Origin: Mimachlamys varia
Taxonomy: Eukaryota; Mollusca; Bivalvia; Pectinida; Pectinidae
Direction: 5' to 3'
Assembly (NCBI GenBank): GCA_947623455.1
Contig: OX392528.1
Location: 55,446,322 to 55,510,321 of the forward strand
Length of the DNA: 64,000 nt
Position numbers and translations under genes: made by a program. Under the pieces are notes generated by a model that worked only from the letters and a program-made list of their open reading frames with translations, did no database searches and had not been told where the DNA came from. This document shows, piece by piece, positions 45,391-57,827 of the stretch; positions within the stretch are counted from its first letter, which is position 1, and each line of letters opens with the position of its first letter.

Positions 45391-48300
45391 AATTATGTTA
45401 TATAGGGCTGGGACATTTATGTGCCGACTCCGTTTTATTGAGATTGTTATCACACACCAAACAATTCGACCATTTTTCAAAAAACTTTAATTTGCCCGCC
45501 ACTAATGTATTTTTTCCTAAATAACTTTTTAAAACTAATTCAACATACTTTTATATAACCTTTGACGATATATTTTCAGAATATTAACATCTATTTTTTT
45601 ATTTCGAGTTGGACGAAAATGTAACGACTTTGACTTACTTGGGGTCGACCCAATCTGAAGATTTTTTATAAACAACCTAATAGATACGCTCAGTAGCTGT
45701 CCTCTACGATTAGTAACAACATTTTGTTGGCTGAATTTTATACTTTCTTAACATCACCTTAGAATGTTTTTTTGCTGATTTGGTAGGACCTTCAGCGTCC
45801 GATCAGCCGAAGGGATTATATGCCTTAAAAAAAATTTCATGTTTTATGTTTATTCTGTTTATGTGATGTAACATGTATTTTATGTGTCTTGATAAAGGGG
45901 CGGATAGGCTTGAACATTTGACAATTTATTTGTCCGTACTGTCGCTATTATTTCCATGATCATATGTGATATAGACCCAATATAGTAACAAATTTCTTAA
46001 AATGCTGACCAAAAAATCATAAAGTTACAATTTTGATTTAATGACATTAATTTATAAAGTGTTTTGCTGCATTTTACCGACTGACCCTTCTGAATTGATA
46101 GGGTACAATATTGTTAAAGGGAGGTAATTATAGGTTCGCTCTTGATGTAAGTATCAGATATATATTTGAACTTAAATTTTAGTGTGAATTTCGGAAACAA
46201 AATGTTATCTATATGGTATATATACCCTGATATGTGATACATACCTTTTAGGTTCTCCATTTGACCCGTGCGTACCAGAAAATATCAAAATTTTAAAAAG
46301 AACCGGGGTTGCTGGCAATCTGATACATATTCAAATATGAAATTAGCATAATGAGAAATTATCAGATGATACATTATTCAAAAACAGAATTTACATGATA
46401 GGAAATTTCTATGATATACATTATGATACTGTCATAGACATACGTAAACTGTCCCTGATTTTAGGGGATTAACCGTTGTCATGGAAATTAATATTTAAAC
46501 AGGGATCAAAGGGCAGCAAGTAAAATTCTGTTAAAAGTTCAGTTTAGTAAAATTAAATTTAGCAAGAAAACACTGATTATTAAATAGTTGATAGATAATT
46601 TTCATATAGTGTTACCCATGTCCGTCCCGCGCTGTCGCGTCACATCCCGTCCCATGGTAATGTAACCAGCTAGGAGTGGGGGCATTTATGTCTCGCAGAC
46701 ATTTCTAGTTTTTGAAAATAAGAGTAACAAACCTCCTTGAACAAGCCAAAAAGACCCAATTTTCTCCTTATAGTATTGTCAGTGGAAAAGTCCTTTTTAG
46801 CTGGGAAACATGTAAGATGTAACAAGGGTATATTTACTTTTAATTAGAGAAATATTAGCAAAAAAAAAAAAGGAAATAAAAATCCATGCATATCTAGGTT
46901 CTTACATCAATAAACATGTACAATATACCTTAGGTACCTAAATTTATGAATGGCAACTTTTTGTTTTACTCTTTTTATGCGGCCAGTGCCATTTTTGAAA
47001 CATTGAGAAACTGAACTAATTAATTTATTGAATGAAAAATGATTGTTTAAAAAAAATGTTTTGGTTTATTGCAAAATTGCAACTGCTAGTTCAAAGGGTT
47101 GCATTAAACACACATTAAAAGAAGAAAAAAAGCTAATTGTTTCATTTAAAAATAAATGGTTCAGAAAAATTGCTCTCTCTACTTTTCGTAGAGAGAGAGA
47201 GAAAAAAATTGCAGAAGAAGAAGTCGATTTTAGAAAATAATGCATTGGAATCATTACATGGGAATTAGGTCTTGGAAAATGATTACCGCAAGTTGCTTCT
47301 TTTTATGAGAATTGAGTTTTGAGTGGGTTTTATATTGATGATTGGCTGAAGGGATCGAGGGCCACACATTTCTGCGTTTCAAAGTGGTGGTGGTGATGAT
47401 TGCCGAGTTACGCTCCGACACTTCATCAACACAACAGGGACATAACAGCATCAGTTTACATCCAGTCACTGCGGTGTAGTCATGCAATGCGAATATTTAT
47501 CAGACATTGTAGATCGGGTCGTCGCTATCTCCCCGGTTCGTCCAATCAGAAGCCGAGATTATTGATTAACATTGATTGACTGTGCATTGTATTACATATT
47601 TTTGCAGCAAGCTAATTATTTTTTCATTTCGTTTGTCTTTGTCCCAGCCGTTTTTTGTATCTGACGTCTTCTACATTATATAGCGGGCTTTTATCTGTCC
47701 ACCGACTGGCCATTATCGGGTATTTAGATAACCTTACCACCGATGTCAGTTTGTGGCACACTGACCTTTACATTGCATTGTGGGTAATATGATATTATCG
47801 GAAATTCAAGTCCTTGTGATCGTTTTCTGTCACCACGTCAGTTTTCTCTGCTTCTATCTGCTGCTAGTGATCATGAATATTCATCGTCTTAGAAGCTAGG
47901 GATTTACTGGGTTATTCAAAGATTTCGCCACGTTTAAAACTAACGAATTTTTTTCTTCTTACCTTCTATTACAAGAAGTTTAAATTCTATAGGACTGAAT
48001 GAAGCCTGACATTATTTCTGTATAGTTATGATACCATATATAATCTTTGTCTAGAAATATTCACAAAAAAACTCCTTTAGGAATATGTATCTTTATTGTA
48101 TTCTGAACACTGTAGCGTGACATCTCACCGGTCATATCATTCTGACATTCCCTGGATAAAACACCGACCGAAAGACGAGTAAAAAAGATAAATGCTGGCG
48201 GTCCCTTGTGCTTTGATATTGTTTGGAGATCAATTGTGGTCTCATCATTGTCCTATAAAGGATAGGATGCCATAGAAACTTGTGTTTCTGTTAGTGGGCG

Positions 48301-48417
48301 CTGTAATTAGTCAGCTCATATAATCATGTAGTGTACGTGGTAAGGCAGGATAAACTGACATGGATTTTAGTGTGTTCTGAAACCTTGTTGAACATCCATG
48401 TTTTGGTTTAAGAAAAA
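45391..48417 (+). other. bHLH-PAS intron 3, no exon recognised
   Basis: Three kilobases of AT-rich sequence. An isolated hairpin lies at 47173-47197 (CTCTCTCTAC, loop TTTTC, GTAGAGAGAG). Open frames at 47043-47254 come from A-rich sequence around this hairpin. No PAS-like exon found. Confidence 0.4.
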
Positions 48418-48592
48418 CTTTATTTATTTTACAACAATTATGAAACAATTTAACAAACTTATATTAATCACTCTTGTTGGCCCGGATGTAAGCTCTTATT
48501 GTGAGAGGAAACCAGAGTACTCAGAGAAAACCCATGTCTGGTCGAGGAATTGAACCCTGTCTGCCTTTGTGAAAGGCAAATACGCGATCTGT
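48418..48592 (-). mobile_element. tRNA-derived SINE, copy 2 (5' end cut by a minisatellite)
   Basis: Reverse complement of the SINE at 45152: tail TTTATTTATTTTACAACAAT, body GGAAACCAGAGTACTCAGAG, box B complement GAATTGAACCCT at about 48547. Its head ends abruptly at the first unit of the 48-bp array. Confidence 0.82.
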
Positions 48593-49013
48593 TTAATCTG
48601 ACACCCTGTGATACACGACACATTGGTCAGATTAACCTGTCTAATCTGACACCCTGTCCTTACACCCTGTGGTACACAACATACTGGTCAGATTACCCTG
48701 TCTAGTCTGACACTCTGTGGGACACAACATATTGGTCAGATTAACCTGTATAATCTGACACTCTGTGGTACACAACATACTGGTCAGATTACCCTGTCTA
48801 GTCTGACACTCTGTGGGACACAACATATTGGTCAGATTAACCTGTATAATCTGACACTCTGTGGTACACAACATACTGGTCAGATTACCCTGTCTAATCT
48901 GACACCCTGTGGTACACAACATACTGGTCAGATTAACCTGTCTAATCTGACACCCTGTCCTTACACTCTTTGGGACACAACACACTGGTCAGATTAACCT
49001 GTCTAATCTTCCA
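48593..49013. repeat. 48-bp minisatellite, 8 copies, 61-bp units at both edges
   Basis: GGTCAGATTAACCTGTCTAA and its inverted partner TAATCTGACACCCTGTG form a hairpin in each unit (TCAGATTA / TAATCTGA). GGTCAG starts at 48625, 48686, 48734, 48782, 48830, 48878, 48926 and 48987: spacings of 61, then five times 48, then 61. The extra 13 bases are CCTTACACCCTGT or similar. Confidence 0.93.
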
Positions 49014-50957
49014 CCATGTGCGAAACAAAATATCATCAAATAGCTTGATAATTAGATTGGGACGTCATTCTACAGGATTTGTTTTAATATTTAGGAATCA
49101 GTTCAGGCACATTTCATTAAATGTATAGGTATTATCATTAGCAAAGTAAGAATTGCGTGATTATAAAAAATACCAATCTGTCAAAACATGGTAATATTGA
49201 CCTTTAAGATAATGAACAGGAACAATCTTTCAAATGCTATTCCTGTGATAAATGAGACACAAGAGGGAGAATAACCCAGATGTGTCGGTACAGGGTTGTC
49301 TTACATGTTAAGGTTTATCTAGAGGCTTATTACAATGTTGAAACGTAACGGCCCTTATTTAATAGCTGAGAGGAAAGGCGAGGAAATGCCGAAATATACT
49401 AATGTTTTATTGCCAGTTAAAAAAGAGGTTTTCCCTGCGGTCATGTCACTGCCTGTTTTAACAGTTTCGGCTTAACGTGCCGTTGATCAATAGAGTTTAC
49501 GTTAAATCGGCTAGATGTGCAGGAACAAACGACACACAACACACGTATATGCCGGGGTGTCATTTATCAGAAATTTGGTTTCCATCAAACGAGTCAATGT
49601 AATTACAGTAAACTTTTAAGTCTCTCGGGAGGTTTGTTTGAGGGGGGCAAAACAAAACGATGCGGGTATTACTGTAATGGCTGTTTAGACTTAACTGTCC
49701 GCATATCTTTTGTATTATATCTGATGGATCAAAATTTTCTGGTAAGAAATTGTAGCAGATAACCTTATTTTAAGTCTGAAAGTATGTTGTTAAGATCTAC
49801 ATAGACATACAAAGTGAGTATGATTGATATGCTGGGAAGTCATTCTGTGATAGACCGGTGTTATTTCAAGGGGAGTTAACTCTGGGTGAATAAAATGGAT
49901 TACTGAAAACAGTAAATATTTTTTCAGAAAATTAAAAAATATCATAAAAATCTCTATGCTAAGATATGTTTCATACAAACATGCAATAATGATTTGACAA
50001 TGTTTAAGACGTAAATATTCACATATATTGCTCACTTTCTTTTAGAAAAAATGAATGTGTGAAGAACTATACAAAGGAAAGTCCAAAACCAGCCCTTGGT
50101 CACAATCATTTACTGTAAATTTTTCAGGGAATTTCTCAACTTAATCATGAATTAATTTTATGATTAAACAGAAGGCAGTTCCTCTAATAATTAGGTCAAA
50201 TAAATACAAAGACATTCTGACCAAACTGAAATTTGTGCCTGTTTTCTAGAAAGTCTTAATTGTCTGTTCCGTAAGATTGATCTCATTATAGAGGAGACAC
50301 AAAACAAGTCTTTCAAGTATCTTTCAGTTTTTCATCCTAAAAGTACCTGTGCTTTTAACATGAGTGCATTGACACAATATATATACTAGAATGTTTATGG
50401 TACATTTTGGATCAAATAGCATTTTTGTAGACCCTTTGTGGCTTTTGCTTGTACATCAATTACTGATGCTAATTGGACAGACAAAGTTTACAGTTTGTGA
50501 TCAAGGCTCCAGCACCAGGTAACTGAATAAGAGTTTGACAAGAAAGTTTCATCTCACATGATGTTCAAAATGATTGAAATTCTCAACTGAAAAAAATTCA
50601 AATTGATCCTCTAAGAAATGAAAACGTTCATTCTCTGATACTGTCAAAAATAACAATTCGAAAATGCTTGTAAGCTGATCATGCCTAGTGCTAGCCCCCC
50701 CCCCATCCCCATCCCGTAACAGCCATTTAGTACCAGTGTGTATTCCAGGGTCACGACCCCATGCTACTAATGTGAAGGGCTACTAAGTCACAAAGTACTG
50801 AGCAATAAATCTTTATGTTAGTATATCCAAGTAGGTTCTCTTTTCTGTGCTTCAATGTCTACATTGGCTTGGATCTGAAGACACCTGCCTCTTGTCAACT
50901 TATGAATTATTGCGGAATTTTGACAATTGGAATTTTTGGAGATAATTTTCAGTTAGT
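49014..50957 (+). other. bHLH-PAS intron 3, no exon recognised
   Basis: AT-rich. A short run of ten C occurs at 50694. The open frames at 49517 and 49790 have no splice or domain support. Confidence 0.42.
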
Positions 50958-51037
50958 GAATTCACCCCTGAAGACACATTTGAACTCTTCCAATATAAAA
51001 GTTGGAATAGTTCATTATGAAATTTCAGGGGTGAATG
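50958..51037 (+). mobile_element. ~79-bp foldback element, copy 1
   Basis: Ends ATTCACCCCTGAAG and AATTTCAGGGGTGAAT are inverted repeats. The inner part (TTTGAACTCTTCCAATATAA) is nearly identical, in reverse orientation, to the element at 51868. Confidence 0.85.
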
Positions 51038-51867
51038 AGTTTGGATTTTAAAAAATACACTTGAAAAATTGAAAGAAAGTGCTTGAATTTTGGTATGAAA
51101 ATTGTGTATGAACAAAAATCATCCTTGTATTAAAAAAAATTCTCTGCAACTGCCTTTTCCTCAAGAATAACAGCAGCCTGATTACACGGCTTAGCTATTC
51201 TGGTCATGGCTTATTGATTTGGTGTCTTATTAACGTGATACGGATAATAGACATTCTTTGTGTACTACAGAAAATAGATTTAGATATCTTTGGCCAAATG
51301 AGAAACTTTCCAGTGATTAGATGACCCTTAGACAACCCTGTTACGTACTAGACATATATCAAAATAGGGAATGACATTTTCAGTAAACCCTTTAACCTAC
51401 CTTGACTTGCCAAGTATTTTCTCATTAATTAACGTACGTCTTAGTCGAAAACATTGAATAACCATGTCCGATCGAGTTTTAAACCGCTGAATATTTCCAG
51501 CCGAGTACTGCTGCATGTAGGATTATTGGAGATTTCTTAAAAAAAAGTTCAGACACTTCGTTTCCCGGAAGGAGAATCTGGAATGAAAAATTAATGAGAA
51601 ATCTGCTTGCATCTGAACCAATCCTAAAAAAGACGAAATTTTTAAATTACTTTCAATGAGACTTTGTTCTGTGTATCTTGTTCAACCACAGAGCCACCCG
51701 ATCTCCTGTATAATTGCCTTGATCTATTTTTTCGGAGGTTCCATCCTTTGCAATTTGCAGATTGAAAAAAAAAAAATTCTCATGTGATCACCTTGTAATT
51801 TTCAATTAGAAGGAAACTTTTATGTGAACAAAGTTCCTTACCATCATTATCCTATTGTTACTTAACT

Positions 51868-51946
51868 CATTCACCCCTGAAATTTCATAGTGAACTATGC
51901 CAACCTTTGAATTAGAAGAGTTCAAATATGTCTTCAGGGGTGAATT
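51868..51946 (-). mobile_element. ~79-bp foldback element, copy 2
   Basis: Reverse complement of the copy at 50958 with roughly nine differences; ends CATTCACCCCTGAAATTT and CTTCAGGGGTGAATT. The two copies are about 830 bp apart and could pair in a transcript. Confidence 0.85.
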
Positions 51947-52134
51947 AATAAAACCTGCGTTAAGAGACCATATCTTTGATTTCCTGGGGGTGGTTTCTTA
52001 ATACAGGTCAGACTATATTACAGCTATTATGGGAGGCATTACAGTTTATTTCAATTGTTTGTTGCCATGATTCTTATAAGATCAGAAATGTTAATATAGT
52101 CTGAATTTATTTCATTTCCTTATTATACCCCACC

Positions 52135-52690
52135 TCCGCAACAAAGTTAAGGGGGTATACTGGAATCAGTCATCTGTTCGTTCATCTGTCTGTTTATCTG
52201 TCTGTAGACACAACAATGTACCGGCTACTCCTTTTAAACTACTGAGGGGATTTCAACGAAACTTGGTGGCAATAATCTTTATACATTGTAGATGTGCGTA
52301 ATCTATATCACGTTAAAACATTTTGGTTGCCATGGTAACCAGGTCACTATGCTATGTTTTTTTGGTGGAAAATTTTGTCAGACAACTTCTAATAAGCCTG
52401 TGAACCGATTCAAGTGAAACTTTCACAGAAATGTTAGGGACATGTGTTAATGTGCATGCAGGATATTTTTCTACAGAAATTTTGGTTGCCTTGGTAACCA
52501 GGTCAAAATACACAGATTCTTGTGGAACACTAATTTGTTAGCACAACTCCATCTAAACCTATGAACCGATTTCAATAGAAACTAGTACACAGGAATTTAA
52601 GGGACTATGTGTAGATATGCATGCAGATTTCTTATTTTAATAGAAATTTAGGTTGACATGGTAACCAGGTCATATACACATATACACTTG
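52135..52690. mobile_element. Dispersed element with three ~175-bp internal units (type 3)
   Basis: Header TCTGTCTGTTTATCTGTCTG, then three units that each contain a GAACCGATTTCAATAGAAAC-like word (also TTTCAACGAAACTTGG) and end GGTTGCCATGGTAACCAGGT. Preceded by ATACCCCACCTCCGC. No reading frame. Confidence 0.6.
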
Positions 52691-53147
52691 TAAGTTGGCC
52701 ATTGGCTTACAGTTCTACTGTTGCTTATGAGGTCAGAAATGTTACTACAAGTCTGGTTTATTCAGGTTTCTCTAATACACAGGATCCAGTATACACAGGT
52801 TACCCAGTGCTTACAGACACGTTCAGCTCAGCAGATGATAAAACATGGCATCATTTTCTCGGTATGATTAGTGACTTTTCTGTAAATGTTTTTATTTGGC
52901 TGAGCACTCCAGGTCTGCTGGCCTACATGTATTTGTAATCTTCTTGGTAATTAAACGTGAAGGCTATATAGTGTACATGTTTATCACAGAGGAGGAGAGA
53001 TTAGGCATGCTTTATTCCACCCTCCAATCCCCAGTCCACACAGGTAACCGTGTTTATTTTTTATGTGATATGTTTTAGTACTATTCAGCTTATATTATAT
53101 TAATGGTAAAATAAAATCTTTGTATAAGTTTTCTAAACCGGCCCCTG
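52691..53147 (+). other. bHLH-PAS intron 3, no exon recognised
   Basis: Chance open frames only, at 52702 and 52896. Confidence 0.4.
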
Positions 53148-53245
53148 TGTAATCTGAAACACTGTCTAATCTGAAACCCTGTCTAATCTGAAACCCTGTC
53201 TAATATGAAACCCTGTCTAATCTGAAACCCTGTCTAATCTGACTG
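53148..53245. repeat. 17-bp minisatellite, about 6 copies
   Basis: Unit TAATCTGAAACCCTGTC. The word is close to TAATCTGACACCCTGT in the 48-bp array at 48593, 4.5 kb away. Confidence 0.9.
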
Positions 53246-53861
53246 TCGTTTGGTTCCACTATTTCCATCTGGACTTATATTATTCATCTTCAAACTTGAC
53301 ACCTGTGTAAACTGGCCAAAAGTTTTGTTCCAGTGACTTTGGACAGGTAAAACTGAATTTAACAGAATTTTAAAAAAACATTTAAGGATAGAAATTCATT
53401 AAAGATATTATATGATTCTCTTAAAACTGATCTTTGATTGTTATGGAGTAAACAAACAGATGTGATATATAAACACAAGGATGGGGTAAGAAGTGAATGT
53501 TGTTTATACTGAAACCAGTCTAATACGACACTGTGGGGCATTAACATATATATATATTGGACAGGCTGTCAGAATACACAGGTCTTTATTATGAAGCATT
53601 TAATAAAACTAGGATTACAGCATTTTGTCAAATTATATACATTTTGTATATTGGAACACTGCTGATGATAATATTTGGTAGGTTTAGACTAGGATGATTT
53701 CCCCAGATTATATGCTGTTTATTAAGAATATTTTTTAATATTTGAAAAAAAAAGAAAATCTGAAAAAATGGTTTTACATTGTACATCAAATTTGATTTAA
53801 TTATTTATAAGTTGTATTGTTTTAATATTATGTCTACCCAATGGATATTTTGGCAGTATAT

Positions 53862-53862
<1 letters not shown>

Positions 53863-53896
<34 letters not shown>

Positions 53897-54213
53897 TTGT
53901 TTATTAAAGTGACATACATCACAATTACATCATACAAGCATCATAATTACACAGTATAAACCATATATTTAAATAGCGATGATCAGTTATCTAAACGGTA
54001 TTCAAAATATCCTAATACGTTATATAAAACCAATAGACCTATCACAAATTTCAATCTAGAGAGCAGGTGATTGGGACAGCCCCTACTTAACAAGCTCTCT
54101 GAGACTGTACTCAAAAATTACTTATATTATAAAAAGTATGTCTTTAAAAGATTATTACAATAGTAAAAGATAAAAAGAATAATTTGACAGATTATAAATA
54201 TATAATTTCTAGC
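53863..54213 (-). mobile_element. Short retroelement 3' end with (ATTG)n tail and ~30-bp target duplication
   Basis: Flanked by direct repeats TCTACCCAATGGAYATTTTG plus GCAGTATATA at 53833-53862 and 54214-54243 (one mismatch). The left side begins with (AATC)n, that is an (ATTG)n tail on the minus strand, preceded in that orientation by TTAATAAACAAATTG. Simple-repeat tails of this type end many CR1/L2/RTE-like LINEs and their SINEs; which one is not clear. About 350 bp, no coding part left. Confidence 0.75.
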
Positions 54214-54599
54214 TCTACCCAATGGACATTTTGGCAGTATATATATCTACCATGCTTGAATTAAATTACTCATGCTAATTGACTATGTAGTGTACACAAA
54301 CAGTACTATATAAGATTGGTGTGGCATCTTGCTGTGTTGGCATTTGCGAAATATTACAAACCCAGGTAGGACAACTACAGCTTCATACAACATGCAGGAA
54401 GTATGTAGAGGCAGCGCGATGCAGACTGACAAGAGAGAAAGTGCTGGGCTGGGAGAATTCCAGCTACCACACAGAAACTGCCATAGGCATACGACGTAGA
54501 GTACAATGCTGTTAATTCATCGCCAGTCCAATATCTGCTGCACCACCGGAATCGCTGCCCAGAGAACCTAACCCTGGCTCAGGACAAGTTATTTTTACC

Positions 54600-54608
54600 T
54601 ATATAAAG
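54600..54608 (+). promoter_or_regulatory. Isolated TATA-box match
   Basis: TATATAAAG, 228 bases upstream of the candidate start codon at 54836. Several ATGs intervene, for example at 54668, so the link is weak. Confidence 0.25.
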
Positions 54609-54835
54609 TGTACTAGTCCATTTGTTAATTATATGATAGATTTCTCTGGTGGACCTTCGTTCATCGATGGCGAATTGGGAATTAATTGGAAATCGGAGCC
54701 TCACTGTCAACCAAGGCTTCAGCTTTTAGTAATTGGAAACAAATCTCTGCAGATTATTTGTTAAGTTTGGCTAGCCATTTGATACAGTTGATTTGTACAC
54801 ATTGTCTGGGGCGACCGGTGTGTGTGTGTACAAAA

Positions 54836-54902
54836 ATGCCGTGGATTATACGCATCAGGAAAGTAAAGAAAGTGACGGCTGCACAGCGCAAACGATTCAA
54901 AG
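54836..54902 (+). CDS. Weak candidate alternative first coding exon
   Basis: ATG in ACAAAAATGCCG opens a strongly basic frame, MPWIIRIRKVKKVTAAQRKR then FK, and reaches the donor CAAAG|GTAAAG at 54903 in phase 1. A second donor (GCAAG|GTAATT at 54914) would be phase 0. Phase 1 is the phase in which the bHLH exon ends, so this could feed the same downstream exon and replace the bHLH domain with a short basic stretch. A TATA match lies upstream. No homology recognised; it may belong to another gene or be chance. Confidence 0.25.
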
Positions 54903-54913
54903 GTAAAGGCAAG

Positions 54914-57827
54914 GTAATTGACAGCTATCAGGTGCGGTTATCGATTTTATATTGAAAACCGATTCTACAGTGGACAGTATTTTCCTTGAAATAGATTTGT
55001 ATTTTGGGTCTATTGTTGATTTTTTGGGAGTACTTGATGTATTTATATCTTGTATTGAAATGTTAAGGAAATCTACTGGAAATCCTGTAATTTTTGTGGA
55101 TACTTATTTTCCCGGTTGTTGTTGCTGTATGAATGGACAACAGTTGACAGCTTGATAGGATACAATCTATATATTCTTACATTGTATGATATAGATAATG
55201 AATGCCCTCATCTTCTGGAAATTATCTGATATTTGTGAACTTTTGTTTAAAGTGCAATATATGTTAAACACAAGTAAATATTGAAACCATATGTTCTAAT
55301 CATATCAATGAAAATGTATTGTGACATATTTCGCTTTTGAGATTTAATTAAATTTTACGAATTTGCATTCTTCACAAAATATAGCAAATCCTGTTTGAAA
55401 TTTAAATGTATATTAATTACAAGTATTTAAAATTTTATTTTTTGTAATTATTAATACCATTTAATTGATAATCATCACTAATCATCATACAGTTGGAATA
55501 TTGAGAGAAAGTATTTTTCTGCTGTCCACACAACTCGAACAACCCAGGAGGAGTATAAAATGGTCTGATGGGTGGGTATTCCAGGGAACTATCTGTACTG
55601 CAGCAAAAGATGCAGTCGGAAGCATGATCCCACAATATCCCACAATAAACAGAACACAATACATCTCCAGCTTAAACACAGGCATACACGCATATAGGGA
55701 GATATTAGGCAGGTGGCATAGGACTAATAGTAAGTGCCTAAAAAGACAACACTTGTGCACTCCTCAGAATTGTATATGTTAGTTGTTTTGATCGTATATA
55801 ACGATGCATTGTAAAGCGCTTTAGATTGGCTTATGTTAGCTAGATATAATATTAAATGTTGTGTATTTATGTATATTTGTTATAGTGAAAATGTTGAAGC
55901 AAAAATAGTAAAATGCTCTTGAAGAGTTGAAGACACAAATTTTATTTTAATTGAAATTTAATATTTTTTCTTTACTAAAAGAATTATCTTCTAACTTATA
56001 ATAAGGAAAGATATGCTGTTTTTGTACCCAATCTACTGGTGGAGTAATCATATAGATTTTTTTTAACACCTGTTTCCAAGTGAAAACTGAAAAAAAAATA
56101 TATATATATGCAGGACATATGACATATGTTACAAAAAAAAAGTTTACATGAATATAATTATCACCTATAAACAGAAGTGTGATGAACTCCTGTCTCCAAC
56201 TCGTTAATCCTTCGCTTATTTACAAGTTAAATATGGCTGCAAACATTCTACAGAAAAATCAGCTTATGTTGTTATATAAACACTACCTGTGTCTGGTGTA
56301 TACTAGGATGACTTGAGGACATTTAGCTGTCATTTGGACAGAGAAGCACTTAAGTGTGTATCCTATCTGTATTGGAACTGTGTCTTCTTTTCAAGGGAGG
56401 TCACTCCTACAGCAATAAACTCATTTTCTCAATTCTCAATGTTAATAATTTCACCTGTCTTCATCATTCAGACAGAGATGTGCCCTATAATATCCATGTG
56501 TGTTTATGTGTCAGTCTATCTTTCCTTTCCTTTCCTTTCCTATTTTTTCTTTCTTTCTTTCACACAAAATCCAGAAAATTTCTGAAATTTCATATTTTGA
56601 TGATATATTATTATACAGACATGCAAAGGATAAGTTAAGGTCAAGGTTGCTAAATTAGAAACAAAGGGTTTGTTATACTGCCAAAAATACATTGTATTGC
56701 TTGTTCTGACCAACCTGTGAAACCTTTTTTTTGGCAAATGGACCATTGGGTGAAACAGGATCCAGAAATCAAAAACAGTCCTTTGATTAAAGGTCACCAT
56801 CCATTACTTCCTAATGCCAGAAACATAAATGTCGCACTTTTTGTTCTGCTGCCTTAGTAAAATGTTGTTTGTATATAAGCCTTAATGATGAATAGAAACA
56901 GCAATTATTTGTGATCCCCTAATCCAAGATGGCCACCATGTCTTATGATTTCTTTTCTGTCTACAATTTTTGTTTAGTTGGTGCGATTTTGTTCATGATA
57001 CATGATAAATGGTACCTGGTCAGACTGCATCTTCATATGTGTAGTGCAATATAATCCATATACCAAAGAAGATTGCTGTACATGTGGCTTATAATACATT
57101 GTAACTATATGGGGGGAATGTATATGGGCAGACACAGGGTGGGGCTCTACTCTGTATCAATCTTCTGCCTTAATTTGTCTAAATCAAATACCATATTTGC
57201 CATTATTAGCGCCCCTTCCTCTATAAGCACCCAACCCCTTGCTGCGGAGGTATTGAAATAACATGGCACTTCTAATAATCCTGGTACAACTGAATGGTTC
57301 TATATAACAGTTTGGTAAACCGAAAACCAAAATTGATGACAATAATGTTGGACATCATGATCACTACCCATTCTGGTCACAATACATTGTAATTATTGAC
57401 TTAATATAAGCGAAAGTTTTTGTCCAGATCATAGTTTTGTTATCCTAGTAAACTCCCCATTTGGAACCAATATTTTTAGGCACCCCTGGCACTAACTGGG
57501 TCAAATATGATTTTTCCTTCTTCATATGAAAATTCATTTTTGCTCCGACAGGATCCAAATCGGTTGACCAAGACATTTCAGGCTATTGTTTGAGGTTTAA
57601 TGCTTCAACTTTATAATCACAATATGCTGAAGTTTTACAGGTTTACATTATGTTGATAAATAATTTTTAAGTTTTCAAATTTAAGATGATAACTGTTGTG
57701 GCTTATGATCCCTGTTCAGCTTCACTGTGATTTCCGTACATATAATTGCCTCCCCTTAACGTCTGTTCTAAAAATAACCGTAGAACAGTTTGGGACACTT
57801 CATTAATGAGGTAACTCAATTCATTGA
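54914..57827 (+). other. No exon recognised
   Basis: AT-rich. Pyrimidine microsatellite TTTCCTTTCCTTTCCTTTCC near 56522 followed by (TTTC)n. CCAAGATGGCCACCATG at 56927 is a YY1-like word. The 105-codon frame at 55465 lacks any supported domain. Confidence 0.42.
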
